Position numbers and translations under genes: made by a program. A stretch of DNA of 64,000 nt from Trifolium pratense (taxonomy: Eukaryota > Streptophyta > Magnoliopsida > Fabales > Fabaceae), in the NCBI RefSeq assembly GCF_020283565.1, contig NC_060062.1, positions 21,300,127 to 21,364,126 on the forward strand, read 5' to 3'. Of the stretch, positions 21,839-33,194 are shown one piece after another. The notes under the pieces are model-generated. The model was not told where the DNA came from and did not search any database. It saw only the letters and a list, made by a program, of their open reading frames with translations. The first letter of the stretch is position 1; every line of letters starts with the position of its first letter.

Positions 21839-22554
21839 TTTGATGTTGGTCTTTTAAAAAATATAGATACGCTTGTTTGTAATTTCAACTTTTCTATTTG
21901 AGTAATGTATTATTTGTTTTAAAATTAATATGTTGTGTTTATTTCGAGTTGCTATATAAATAAGAAAACTAGTGATCATTTGGTTTCATGTTATTTTCGT
22001 GATTTTATTATGTATATACTTTCCAAAATGTGCTCTGACTTTATATTGCTGATATTCATTTGATGTTTTTAAATTCTGTAATGGATAGGATAGGTATTGG
22101 TGCGTGACATGAATGCCTTTATCTTTAGAAGAATGTATGAAGTTATTGTATTTGCGTGTGGATTTCCTGCTGTCAATATTGACGCAGTTTTCACGCGGTA
22201 ATCATTTATGACCGTTCGATCTGACATGTACGGCTGTGATTGTTTTCACTGATTTTATTACTTTATCAATTTAAACCGTTTGATCAATAATCAACAGCTG
22301 AGATCGAAAACCGCGTGAAAACTGCGTGCTTTTCAACTGTAGCCAATCTCAATCCATTGTATTTGAAACCGTATCCTGAATTTGTCAATAAATGTTAATA
22401 TTTTACTTTTTTTTTTGTACACAACTTATGGTCTTGTTTGCAGATTCCCCAATCCAGTTATGTCAAGTTAAATGTAGAGGGTTGAAGTCTTCTTGTATTG
22501 GAGTCTTTAGAGATGATATGGGTCGTTGGCATTACAGGTTCACAAAGAAATAGG
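21839..22554 (+). other. 3' flank of the third RLP copy
   Basis: Matches 10594-11094, with a MITE at 22155-22355 as the only large difference. No gene. Confidence 0.7.
22155..22355. mobile_element. Mutator-like MITE, 201 bp
   Basis: Flanked by a 10-bp direct repeat ATTGTATTTG (22145-22154 and 22356-22365). The inner inverted arms GCAGTTTTCACGCGGT and ACCGCGTGAAAACTGC pair perfectly; the outer ends (GGATTTCC... and ...CAATCC) pair partly. The duplicated sister region has a single ATTGTATTTG at 10900-10909 and no insert. Length, 9-10-bp duplication and long terminal inverted repeats suit a Mutator-type MITE; no coding capacity. Confidence 0.85.
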
Positions 22555-23284
22555 AATTCTTTCAAATTGAAGTTTGGCACGTTCAAAGCAAAGTGTGTCC
22601 TAAAACATTTTACTTGATTGCTAAAAGCGACCAGAGAATAAAAATACAGAGGTTGCTATTTTCGACATCAGGACTAACCTTTTGGACTTATGGTAATGAG
22701 TGGTGGGATTTTGCATTTGGACTTCAAAAATTGATGTGTTTTTTTTTTGTTTTGTTTTCTTATTGTTCATGCTTTATACTTTGGTAGTGTGAAGAACATT
22801 TTAAAATATTAGTAGTGACGAGTGAGGATATAACAAGTTACTTGTTTGTTTACAAACACTGACTTGAGTCTTGTTTGTTAAGGAGGATTGATTGAGCATA
22901 GTGTGATGGTGCAAACGAGAGGGTAGAGTGAAATCAATTTGAACCAAAATTATAAGCTATTTTGGTGAGCTTATTGAAATAAGTTTGAAAACTTATAGAT
23001 ACATGCTTTTTATAAGTGTATTTGAACATAATAAAAGTGTTTATCTCATCAAGTAAGGTATGCTAAAATGCGCCCTTAGACAATATGCTTCATATAGTAT
23101 CCAACTAGCTACCATGTTTTTATTTTCCTTCCCTTTGTATTTCTGCTTCAACCTTTCAATGAAGTATCACTCTATAAATGGAGAGTCATTGTATAGGTAA
23201 TGTGTCACTATGAAGTACCGGCACAAACACGAACCAGGACACCAAACACGAAACCGATACTGACACACAGGTACCTATAAAAAT
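22555..23284. repeat. RLP-cluster downstream module, copy 3
   Basis: Matches 640-1370. No LINE-like element is present. The end includes ATGAAGTACCGGCACAAACA, like the dispersed GACACGGACAC MITE family. No gene. Confidence 0.6.
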
Positions 23285-24549
23285 TTGAGAAAATGGAAGT
23301 AATTGAACTGCATATGACTCATGAGTGTCAGGCACCGAATTGGGCATGTCTACATAGGTCATTGGAATGGGGAAAGAAGGCGAGATACATGTTTTAGTGA
23401 AAGTTAAGATTCACAGTTGTATTTTCTATTTCCATTAACACTCCAATGTTTTAGTGGCCTGAGGCTGCACAGAACAAGCATAACATGACAAAAGCAAAAC
23501 TAGTACAGTTAGCTGTACAGGACATATATTTCAACAACTTATTGAATAACATCAGCTTCACTAGTTTATGAAAATTACAGTTTATATGAGAGCAACTTAT
23601 TGACCTGCTCCTTGAATTACCAACATAAGCTGAAGCAACTTTTGATAATCTAACAGTAGCTTTCATATCAAAAGGAATCATCAACCTAGGATTGAAAACT
23701 TCACTAAATCTCACTACACAAACAATCCTCCCTCATATCCTCTTGACATAAAAGTTCCAACAAAATCACCCACCAACCCATAATCACCAGTAGGACTGTT
23801 CATGGTTCGGTTTTTTCAAATAACCGAACCGAACCATAACAATGGTTCGAAAAACCAACTAACCCTCTCTTTTCTACTGACCCTCCATAATCAGAAATCC
23901 TAGCACAAAAATTAGAGGACTTAACATAACCATGTACAATATTTAATGAGTCTAAATGAAGTAGTTGTGTTAATTAGTAACTAAACAAATGGAGAAAGCA
24001 ACCACTATCCCAGGTCCCAATCATTTTTGGATCTTCATTCTGTAAGCAACATAAGTTACATAACAAAACAATAATAATAGAACACAACAAGCATTCAAAC
24101 ATCTAGCTCAATATCAACAAAGATAACATAAAACCATCCATTCAACCAAAATGGAAAGAAAAAAAATCAAACACAAAAATTCAAAACAAATTAAAATCAA
24201 CCGTTCAAGCATAAATCAACAAAAGGATAAAGTAAAAGAGATTGAACAACCTACTAAGAATGAGTAAATAAAATTTAATGTTCACTAAAGAGCTGAAAGA
24301 GAACCGCAGAGCTTAACAATTTGTGATTTAGAATTTGAGCAGCCGAGAAGTGTTCATTCATAAGACCATATAAATATGTTCATAAGATAATATATAAATA
24401 TGTTCTGTCTTCTTGCAGTTTCAATATTCTGCTGCCTATCACTTCTTCATGATACTAAGTGTTCATATATAAGACAATATAAATATCGATAAATGGGAAT
24501 ATTCCATAATCACATTCTTCTTGTTTGTTATCCCTCCCTAGTCAACTTC
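23285..24549. other. Intergenic with possible coding relic on the minus strand
   Basis: On the minus strand, 23451-23714 reads ...RFSEVFNPRLMIPFDMK then ATVRLSKVASAY, which looks protein-like and continues in another frame toward 23770 (GLVGDFVGTFMSRGYE). Copy 1 near 1385-1530 has a related but differently frameshifted stretch. I do not recognise the family; it may be a dead gene or chance. A short AACCGAACC-rich tract (about 23793-23855), absent from copy 1, resembles a transposon end. The rest (23990-24549) is A-rich with no gene. Confidence 0.35.
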
Positions 24550-25210
24550 TTAAGCTTCCTCAGTGCCACCAGGTAATGAAAGCAGAGACTCTGTATACAC
24601 CACCATTTCGTATCTTCCAATGTGACGGTCAGGAAAGGAGCGATACTCTAGCTGCTCTCCTTTGTCATCAAACTTCACTAATCCACCATGAGCAAATATT
24701 CCAACTATATCACCACAATTTGTAAAGCATAATGGGGAAAATCTCTGAGCAGAATGAAAAGAAAAAGTAAGAGTCTTAGTCCAAGACGAATACACCGCAT
24801 ATTATTGCATCACTCATATCTCAACTGTTTGCCTCTCTTGATCCAAAATCCATGCACCGATATGTCCGCCAAATACAAACAAATCACAATCAAGACCTAA
24901 ATCACTAGAAAAACAATCTGGCAAAGTTATCTCTGACATTGTCATTTCCTTTAAATCAAGGGCAATAACCGTTGAGAATAATATGCCTAAATATCTTCTG
25001 AAGATCTTAGATTTAAATATTATTTAGATTTATATTTAAAATATGATAATATTAGGTTTTATGATTTATATTTCTATTTAGAATATTTAAGATTTGTTTA
25101 GAATTTATTATAGGATTAGTTTTGTTTTAAAAATATATGATTTGTTTTTTATGTAGCTCTATATATAGAGCCATAAGCATAATGAATAAAACAAGAACTT
25201 TAGTATTCTT

Positions 25211-26183
25211 TAGAGCTGGGTATGCGGGCTAGCCCGCCCCGTTTAACCCGCCCCGCATAAGCCCGCATATTAAACGGGGCGAACAAGCCCGTCATCAAAT
25301 ATAAACGAGTTTTAAAATTAAGTCCGAGTTCGGTCCGCGTAAGCCCGCGGGTTAAACGGTTAACCCGCGGACTATTACAAAAAAAAAAAAACTTTTTTCA
25401 AAAAAATAAACAAAATTAGTAAAATATTGATATAATAAAAGCTAAAAAAAACTATATTATTAATAATTTTATGTTATAACTTGAACTAACAAATAAAAAT
25501 AAATAAAGTTTGTGATATATCATTGAGTTTATCTATCTTCTCTTTGAAAATAATGCAACTAAAATCAAATTCAACTCATTTTTATCGTAATTATTTCTCC
25601 ACACATACTTCAAATCCATAAAATAAACCCAGATGATATTGAATAAGAACTTTAACTTGTGCAAAATATAAAAAAGAAATTTAATAATCCAAACCAATAT
25701 TAAAAGTACAACCAAAAATCTAATACCACCAACCGATTCAAAAACAAAACAGTAATGTATATAATTAACTAATTGAAAACTGAAGGAAAATAGTCACTCC
25801 TGCTTGATGCCTCCATTGTAACACTTGAATTGGATCCTGATGTTTTGTGTTGTTGTCCACGTGAGTAAAAATAGGAGTGTGTTATTGCTTTTTATAATTA
25901 GGTTTAGACTTTTTTTTTTTTTTGTTAAAAGTGTTGGATTTGGATATGGACCAAATTATTTATAAATGGTAAATTTTGTAATTAATTATATATATAAAAA
26001 AAAGAATGCGGGTCACGGGCTAACCCGCGAACCCGCGGATTTAACCCGCATAACCCGCGGTTTTAACGGTCCAACCCACACGGGCAAAAATATAAACGGG
26101 CCAAAAAAAAATGGTCTTAAGACCGCGCGGGCTGCGGGTTAAACGGGTTGGCCCGCGGACCTTGGTCCGTATACCCAGCTCTA
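25211..26183. mobile_element. hAT-type MITE inserted in the 5' LTR
   Basis: A 973-bp insert with inverted termini TAGAGCTGGGTAT and ATACCCAGCTCTA and an 8-bp duplication GTATTCTT (25203-25210 and 26184-26191). The 3' LTR of the same retroelement has one GTATTCTT (about 28058) and no insert, giving a clean empty site. The ends are rich in GCCCGC/GCGGGT motifs in both orientations; the middle is AT-rich and non-coding. The 8-bp duplication and TAGAG start fit hAT. Confidence 0.93.
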
Positions 26184-26315
26184 GTATTCTTCATATAACC
26201 CTATATTTGAGGAGAGTTTTCTCCCTAAATTTATATCTCACCAAATTCCGCAATACAAAAACACAAAAAACCATATCAGTGGCATCCGAGCCAACGTTCA
26301 TAAGAACCTGTGAAG

Positions 26316-27266
26316 ATGGATTTTTCAAAGGTTGCTCCTCCGATCTTTGATGGAGAAGACTATGATCTTTGGGCGGTGAGAATGGAGGCATTCTTAGATG
26401 CTCTAGATCTATCGGAAACTGTGGAGGATGATTACGATGTTTCTTCGTTACCAAAAGATTCCACAGCAGAACAGATGAAAACTCATAAAGAAAGAAAAAC
26501 CAAGAGGGCAAAGGCAAAGACTTGTTTGTTTGCAAGTGTCTCACAAACCGTCTTTATTAAAATCATGACTCTCAAAACACCAAAAGAAATTTGGGATTAC
26601 CTAAAAGAAGAATATAAAGGAGATGAAAGGATTCGAAGCATGCAAGTTATGAATTTATTGAGAGAGTTCGAGTTGCAAAGAATGAAGGAGGATGAAACAA
26701 TCAAGACATACGCTGATAAATTATTGGGTATTGCTAATAAGGTACGATTACTAGGCACTCAATTTTCTGATTCCAGAATTGTGGAAAAACTCCTTGTAAC
26801 GGTACCTGAAAGATATGAAGCCTCTATAGCCGCCTTGGAGAACACAAAAGATTTGAGTAAAATCACTCTGCCAGAAGTGTTACATGCATTGCATGCACAA
26901 GAACAAAGAAGACTTATGAGGGAAGAAAGAACTATAGATGGTATATGTCTAGCAAAAGGTTTTGGAAAGAAATACCAACACAAACCATGTCCTCATTGCA
27001 AAAAGGATAATCACTCACCAAAGAATTGTTGGTGGAGGCCTGATGCAAAATGTGAAAAATGTGGTAAATTAGGTCATATGATGAAGGTATGCACATCACA
27101 ACAACAACAACAAGGAGATGTTAACATTGCTCATGAACAATATGAAGAAAACCAGGAACTACTACTTGCAATCTCAGGTTTTACAACCAACAAACCGTCA
27201 AAAGAATGGCTCATTGACAGTGGTTGCACAAACCATATGACTTATGATCGAGATCTTTTCAAATAG
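26316..27266 (+). pseudogene. Copia gag with zinc knuckles and partial protease
   Basis: From ATG at 26316 (MDFSKVAPPIFDGEDYDLW), 316 codons. It carries a UBN2/Copia gag domain (W..MEAFL, TLKTPKEIWDYLKEEYKGD, RYEASIAALE), two cysteine motifs (CPHCKKDNHSPKNC and the CEKCGKLGHMMKVC knuckle, CX2CX4HX4C) and the protease active-site region WLIDSGCTNHMT, where it stops at TAG (27264). The protease-like frame continues after the stop (VIIGNGE, another stop at about 27332, then ISNVLYVPEINQNLLSV to about 27430). Gag packages element RNA. Two in-frame stops in the protease show decay. Confidence 0.88.
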
Positions 27267-27823
27267 CTCAATAAAACTTCTATTTCCAAAGTCATAATTG
27301 GGAATGGAGAACAAATTGCAGTAGAAGGCATTTGAACAATTTCAATTAAAACTCATGCAGGTATGAAACAAATTTCCAATGTTTTATATGTTCCTGAAAT
27401 TAATCAGAATCTTTTAAGTGTTGCTCAGTTGTTGGAGAAAAATTATAAAGTGATATTTGAACATAAAAGTTGTGTGATTAAGGATCAAAACAATAAGGAA
27501 GTGATCACATCTCAGATTAAAGGCAAAAGATTTGTTTTAGATTTAATGAAGAATGATCATATTATTGAAGAGAAAAAAAAACTTAAATTCAAAGAAGATC
27601 GCGAAGATTCAGATATTTTGAAGAAATTTCAAGTTAAGGAGGAGAATAAATATGCTTGTGAAAAATCACCTAAAAGTCATAACAAATGCAATGTTTCTAC
27701 TATGAAGTCCACAAGGCACAAAAATGCTAAAGCTTGCAATAAGAAGAAGAATCAAAACAAGAAGAATAATTTTTCAAGAAGCTCAGATTGGATACGCACA
27801 AAAGATATTCAGTCAAAGAGGAG

Positions 27824-28149
27824 TGTTGAGAATAATATGCCTAAATATCTTCTGAAGATCTTAGATTTGAATATTATTTAGATTTATATTTAAAATATAA
27901 TAATATTAGGTTTTATGATTTATATTTCTATTTAGAATATTTAAGATTTGTTTAGAATTTATTATAGGATTAGTTTTGTTTTAAAAATATATGATTTGTT
28001 TTTTATGTAGCTCTATATATAGAGCCATAAGCATAATGAATAAAACAAGAACTTTAGTATTCTTCATATAACCATATTTGAGGAGAGTTTTCTCCCTAAA
28101 TTTATATCTCACCAAATTCCGCAATACAAAAACACAAAAAACCATATCA
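27824..28149 (+). repeat. 3' LTR of the gag-only Copia element
   Basis: 326 bp, TG...CA. It contains TAGCTCTATATATAGAGCCA (about 28008-28027), a palindromic TATA-like promoter core that is also in the 5' LTR. It serves as the empty-site reference for the hAT insertion at 25211. Confidence 0.9.
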
Positions 28150-28685
28150 ATAACAACATTCCTCTCGGTGTGATAATTATTAACCAGCCAATGAATAGAA
28201 TCAGTAAAGAACAAGCAACGTATCTGTAGGTCCCGAAAACAACCAAGTAATCATCGGTTGACGGGTTGTATGTGAAAGCAGACACCGTCTTGCAAAAATT
28301 ATAATCATAATTATCATAGGCCATAAGTATAGGAGAGGTGGGTATTTGTTTGTGGAAACCAGTGAAGCATCATCAGCAGGATACGACAAAAAATCATCAA
28401 GGTTTAGTGAAGCATCATCAGCAGAATGATCATGATCGTTAAGAGATGAATGAATATCTATGGATAGGATATTAGGAGGATAAGAATCAAACAACATAAT
28501 TCTATTTGTGGGTGAAGCAGATAATTGAAAATGTGAAGTTGCAAAATGAGAATCATGAGAGAGATGAGAGAATGCCATGATTTGCAGACACACCTGAAAC
28601 TTAACAGAGACTTCACTGGCAACCTCAGCAGTATTTCGGTTATCACGTCCTGAGGGAGGAGATGTTCCCTCGTCGTCGCCATCAA

Positions 28686-29396
28686 CTCAACTTCCTTGCA
28701 GTGATGATTAGAATGTTGTCAAGTGATGAAATCGAAGAGAATGTGAACCCGAAACGCGATTCTTTCTGACTTGTAAACTCGATTCTAGTTAATTTGAAAG
28801 AGAGATTGGTGAAGAATGGTTGAGCGAAAGAGAAGAATTGTCTTTGGAGTTAAGTTATGCATGCATGCTTCTAAACCCTAATCTTTTATATTATAAGCTT
28901 GTATACACAAGCAAACAATTTTTCTTGACTAGGATTCGAACCTGCAACCCTTCAATGCAAGGCAATATTTCCAACCATTATGACAAGTATACCAATTGTG
29001 ATTAAAATTATGTGCAATAATTGATAAGCACCATCAATTTTAAAAGTATATCATATCAAAATTATTGTTGACTATATTATTCATCACGAAATATTTTTAT
29101 GTCTTTCCTGATCAATGATTTTTTTTCTACCGGATCATAAATTTAGAGAATAATTATCATGTGAGATTTGGAAAGTTTTTTTTCTACCGGATCATAAATT
29201 TAGAGAATAATTATCATGTGAGATTTGGAAAGTTATTATCACGTGTAATTTGGAAAGTTATTATCAAACTCAATTCTACTAAATTAATTTTTTTTTGCAA
29301 TACAACCAAACACAACCATAGTCATGTCACTAATCACATTCATTATTTTGTTTTTAATATTGCAGATTTAATATTAACCGATGATCAATTGATATA
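28686..29396. other. F-box 5' flank, SINE remnant and short tandem duplication
   Basis: 28686-28860 is the likely promoter and leader side of the F-box pseudogene. About 28925-28985 read on the minus strand shows TAATGGTTGG and GGTTCGAATCC, A- and B-box-like parts of a tRNA-derived SINE. A 57-bp unit (TTCTACCGGATCATAAATTT...) is tandemly duplicated at about 29119-29233. No gene. Confidence 0.45.
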
Positions 29397-29864
29397 CAGT
29401 AGAAACTCTTTAAATTAATAATGTCAGGACCGGAGAAATTTATTAATTTAGAGAGTTATTAATTTATCGATAAATTAATAATTATTAATTTAAAGAATTT
29501 TTAAGTAATTATACTGTACATACCAAACAAAAAGACAAATTAGTCTATGCCTCTTAGAATTACGTTGCAGCGAACCTTGAGACTCAACGTAAATTAATAA
29601 CTACTGTGTTCATATGCATTGGAAAACAGACAACTATTGAATCATATTTCAATAGAGTGTAATATATTTTATCAGTGTCTATGAATTATTAATTTATAAT
29701 TTTCTTGGGACCGAAAATTATAAAGGGATCTCCCGAAAAATTATTATCTTATTATTTTATCGAGTTTTTCAATTTTTTTCATTGGCCCAAGTCGGGACCA
29801 GACAAATTTATTATTTTAGAGAGTTTATTAATTTATCGAGTATTAATTTAAAGAGTTTCTACTG
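29397..29864. mobile_element. pogo-type (Emigrant/Lemi-like) MITE
   Basis: Termini CAGTAGAAACTCTTTAAATT and its inverse ending ...AGAGTTTCTACTG (29864), flanked by TA on both sides (29395-29396, 29865-29866). Inside, near-repeats of AATTTATTAATTTAGAGAG fold back. The TA duplication and CAGTAGAAAC terminus match pogo-related Emigrant-type MITEs. 468 bp, non-coding. Confidence 0.85.
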
Positions 29865-30627
29865 TAATATGCACTAGCAGACCAATTGTGATTTAAATTA
29901 TGTTCACAAAGTGTTAAGCTCCATCAACTTTCATTGGAAAAATTTCATACGACAATTAAGCACCATCAATTTTCATTGAACAATTTAAACAATTAAAAAC
30001 CGATAATCTCTTATATTATAAGCTTGCTAACATAAGCTAATCCTAAACCAAATTTTTTTGCCCTCATTTTCTCTTTCTTTTTATTGTAGCTTTATATTAA
30101 AAATATACAGATTTGTCATCGAACCTGCATCTCTTACTTACAATAAAACCTTTCAACCGCTAAAACATGTGCTTCAATTATGAAAGAATTTAGGAATCCT
30201 AATATGTTAACCCTGTTTTCAATAAATTTGAACGGCGGAATTAATCACAATTTTTATGTATTTATGGATGTCTACTTAAGTGTATGTTCTTGATTACGTC
30301 TTTAATTTTTTTTTTTAACCTTTAATTATCATCAATTTTTTAACCTTTAGTTATCAGCAATTTTTTCTTAATAAGTAAACAAAACGATGAGGTTCAAAAT
30401 TATATATAAAATATAAAATAAGCACATAAACAAATATAGAATAATTAGTCCATGAAATTCCCTATACTACTCTTATTGAAAATGCTCTTAAAATTTTTGT
30501 ATTTTATTTTTTATTGTTACATATTACACCTAATTAGACTCATGCACCGCATGGGTCAAAGTTCTAGTTATCCTTATCACTTAATCCTATTTTTTCCCTC
30601 CTAATCCAATCTTAATGACGTTCTTAT
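29865..30627. other. AT-rich intergenic, no gene
   Basis: No coding sequence. Around 30110-30175, on the minus strand, GCAGGTTCGATGAC after TAGCGGTTGAAAGG looks like another eroded tRNA-derived SINE. Nothing else recognised. Confidence 0.4.
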
Positions 30628-31800
30628 CACTACAAGAAAAACAGCTTTTATTGGCGGCCAAAAACCCTCTAAAAGTGTCTAAAACCGCCAACAACTTTAA
30701 ATTTATTGGCGGCCTACTGGCGGCCAAAAAAGCCAATAAATAGGTCGTTGGTAAGTTTTGTGGCGGTCAAAACCGTCAGAAACGAGAAAGACGGAATTTA
30801 CTGGCGGCTAGAGCCGCCACAAATCAGCAATTGTCCTTTCAAACTTATTGGCGGCCCAGACCGCCACAAAATAATAGCATTGGCAACTTTATGCTTACTG
30901 GCGGCCAAAGCCGCCACTAGCTTAAATATTAATTTTTAACTTTTCTTGATTGTTTTGTTTATTAATTAATTTATATAAAAAAGATTAAACATAACCCCAA
31001 ATTCAATCCCATTTTTTCTGTTCTTATCTCTTAATGAGAAATTACTTGCCACCAGAAAATTCAACTCTAATCATCATTCTCAGTATACAACCCATAAAAT
31101 GCTTCTCAGATCTACCTTTTTTTTTTCTGTTGGAAATCGTTAAGCCCTTTTGATTTTCTATAGTTCCAAAACTCTTCAAGAAGGTGCCAACAGTTTGATA
31201 ACATAACTTATTGGTTTGAATTAATAATTTCAAACATGCAAACTTCCATTTGAAGGGAAAGGATTGAATTATGAACATTGAGAGAGAGAGAGAGGGTCAC
31301 GTCCAAAGAGGGTGAATGAGTTTCTTCTTTCTTTGCTTTATGTTTGAGTTTCAAAGCTACAAAGACAAAAAATGAAGATTGAATAAGGGAAGTGGTGCTT
31401 CGGCTGAGAAGACAAGGAAGAGGAGAGTGATTGAAATCGGTCTTACCATAAGCTCTCATAAGGGTTGTTTTTATTGTATTTGTTTTGGTGTGGGTAGCTC
31501 TCTGTGTAGGGGTCAATTCCAGGATTTTGATTTTGAATTTTTATGAATTTTGCGTGGGTCAAGACCGCCACTAAGTTATAGGTCATATATTGGCTGCTTA
31601 GGCTGTCATTTTATGGAACAATATAGCCAATTTACTGGCGGTTTAGGCCGCCACTAAGTTACTGGCGGCTTAGGCCGCCACTAAGTTATATGTCCTTTTT
31701 AAAAAAAATATTTTTTTAATTTTGTGAGGGTTTTTCTCACTTATTGGAGGCTTAAACCGCCAATAACTTATTGGGAGCTAAAACCGCCAATAAATGTTAA
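30628..31800. mobile_element. CACTA-type element, right end unclear
   Basis: Starts CACTACAAGAAAAACAGC, then repeated TTGGCGGCC/CCGCCA motifs to about 30915 and again from 31555 to 31795, like the element at 12087. The expected inverse terminus CTTGTAGTG is not found; the right end probably decayed or was lost before the Helitron at 31859. The interior (about 30960-31540) shares nothing obvious with the first element, and no transposase frame is seen. Confidence 0.75.
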
Positions 31801-31858
31801 TTCTCTCACCTAATTTTCGGCTCATTTATTGTTGACTTGTTGTTTATTTCATTGTCTA

Positions 31859-32102
31859 CTAGTCGGTCAAGCAAGCGCGTTTCGCGCCTATTTCTAACTT
31901 ATGTTCACAAAAAAATATGTGTCTTATGTTATGGTCAATTTGTTAATAAAAGATTTTTTTCTGCTAAAAAAAATGTGTTTTACGTTATTGTGAGTTTGTT
32001 AATAAAAGATTTTTGTTGCTACTAAAAAAAATGCAAGGGTATTGTGGGTATTATGAAAAGTTAACACTAAAACTCATATATTCTCTTTATATATAGTATA
32101 GA
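31859..32102 (-). mobile_element. Miniature non-autonomous Helitron
   Basis: On the minus strand it begins TCTATACTATATATAAAG, preceded by A, and ends with a hairpin GGCGCGAAACGCGC, a short spacer and CTAG, followed by T. TC start, 3' hairpin, CTRR end and A/T insertion site are the four structural marks of Helitrons. At 244 bp it is very short and non-coding. Confidence 0.8.
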
Positions 32103-32475
32103 TTATTGATTATTAATATATTAAAATCGATTACCAAAGTTACTAATTTATTCTTAAAAAAAATTTAAAAAATATATATAGAAATAATATAAGAACGTTT
32201 TTTTCTTTGTAAAACATGTTTCTCGGGTTAAATTATTGTAAGAAAAGACACCACTTTGTAAGAAAAATATAATTGTGTAGATAATAAAAAGACACCATTT
32301 TAAATATTCATATCCTTATAGTGAATCATGAGCAGATCAAATTTATTTTAATTGTTCTATTCTAAAACAGTGATTTTGGTTCAAGGATTTTCAATTATAT
32401 ACAAGCAGGAGAAAAAAAAATTATAACGTTTCATTGTCAAGTTCAGAGTAGCAGTGCAGCAACAGCCAACAGGTG
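32103..32475. other. AT-rich intergenic, nothing recognised
   Basis: No coding sequence, inverted repeat or element terminus noticed. Confidence 0.4.
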
Positions 32476-32483
32476 ATTGTGAG

Positions 32484-33186
32484 TAGGGTTGGGAATAGGT
32501 CAGGTGGCCTACAGGGGTCTTCGGCCTGGCCTGTATAAGTCTGGCCTGACCTGGTTATTAAAAATGCCAAGCTTAGATTTTGAAAACGGCGTGTTTACAT
32601 AAATAGGTCAGGCTTAGGCTTCTAAAAAGGCCTACGAAGCCTGATAGGCCGACCTGTTTATAATTATTATTATTTATATCTTATAAAAAAATATTATTTA
32701 TATAAATACAAAATATCAGAGAAAATATTTTTTTTTAACAAAACAGAGAAAATATATTTGTTTTTATATTTCACGCATATAAATTTAAAAATAGAAACCC
32801 TACCTCCATTCTATTTCTCATTCTCTCGAGCAAGTAGCAATTCATCCTATATTAACAATTTATATTATGGCGACTTTGTCGTAATCGTATTTGTTATTTT
32901 ATTAGTTTTTAATTATTGTGTTAATCATATTATTAGCTTTTTCTTAATGTTGTAGAAATTATAAAAATTTAAATGTGAACTTTTTAAGGCCTGTTTAGCC
33001 TATTTAAAAAGACTATATAGAGACGCTTTAATGTAACACAAACTTTTAAATAGGCTACAAGGTCAGGCCAGACTTTTAAAAGGCTCGGGTCAGGCCAAAA
33101 AAAATAATATTTGATAGGGCTCAGGCCTGATGAAAAATCGTAGGCCAGGCTCAGGCCAATCAAGGTCTGGCCTGTTCCCAACCCTA
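32484..33186. mobile_element. hAT-type MITE, 703 bp
   Basis: Inverted ends TAGGGTTGGGAATAGGTCAG and ...GGCCTGTTCCCAACCCTA with an 8-bp duplication ATTGTGAG (32476-32483, 33187-33194). Subterminal GGCCTG/CAGGCC motifs are abundant at both ends and the centre is AT-rich. No transposase. Confidence 0.92.
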
Positions 33187-33194
33187 ATTGTGAG

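Larger units (their letters stand above)
24970..28149 (+). mobile_element. Gag-only Copia-type LTR retrotransposon (TR-GAG-like)
   Basis: The 5' LTR (24970-26278) and 3' LTR (27824-28149) begin TGTTGAGAATAATATGCC (first T is C in the 5' copy) and end CCATATCA, flanked by target duplication ATAAC (24965-24969 and 28150-28154). A primer-binding-like TGGCATCCGAGCC (26280) resembles the initiator-tRNA-Met site with two changes; polypurine AAAGAGGAG precedes the 3' LTR. The interior (about 1.5 kb) holds gag and the start of a protease, then a lysine-rich stretch. Integrase and reverse transcriptase are absent, so mobility would depend on a full relative. The LTRs match closely except for a hAT insertion in the 5' LTR. 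Confidence 0.92.
24550..28685 (-). pseudogene. F-box protein gene disrupted by a Copia element
   Basis: Read on the minus strand from ATG at 28685: [18 protein letters not shown] then SFRCVCKSW, a clear N-terminal F-box (SKP1 binding in SCF ubiquitin ligases). A 2-base TC slippage near 28590 shifts the frame. It continues with [17 protein letters not shown], a YNPSTDDYLVV strand and IHWL typical of F-box-associated interaction domains, and is then interrupted by the retroelement (24970-28149, ATAAC duplication). Across the insert the frame continues as VIALDLKEM...ITLPDC, GGHIGAWILDQERQTVEI, then TGA where tryptophan is expected and a TAA soon after. The end is SSWTKTL...CGDIVG...YTESLLSLPGGTEEA, stop at 24550. 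A 2-base shift, nonsense codons and the insertion make it a pseudogene. This F-box class is large in legumes; the target is unknown. Confidence 0.9.

Noticed and set aside
28201..28593. Separate 130-codon gene on the minus strand
   Set aside because: It is the shifted continuation of the F-box pseudogene, not an independent gene.
31208..31516. 102-codon frame on the minus strand inside the second CACTA element
   Set aside because: No recognisable domain and low-complexity composition; possible captured sequence but not supportable as a gene.
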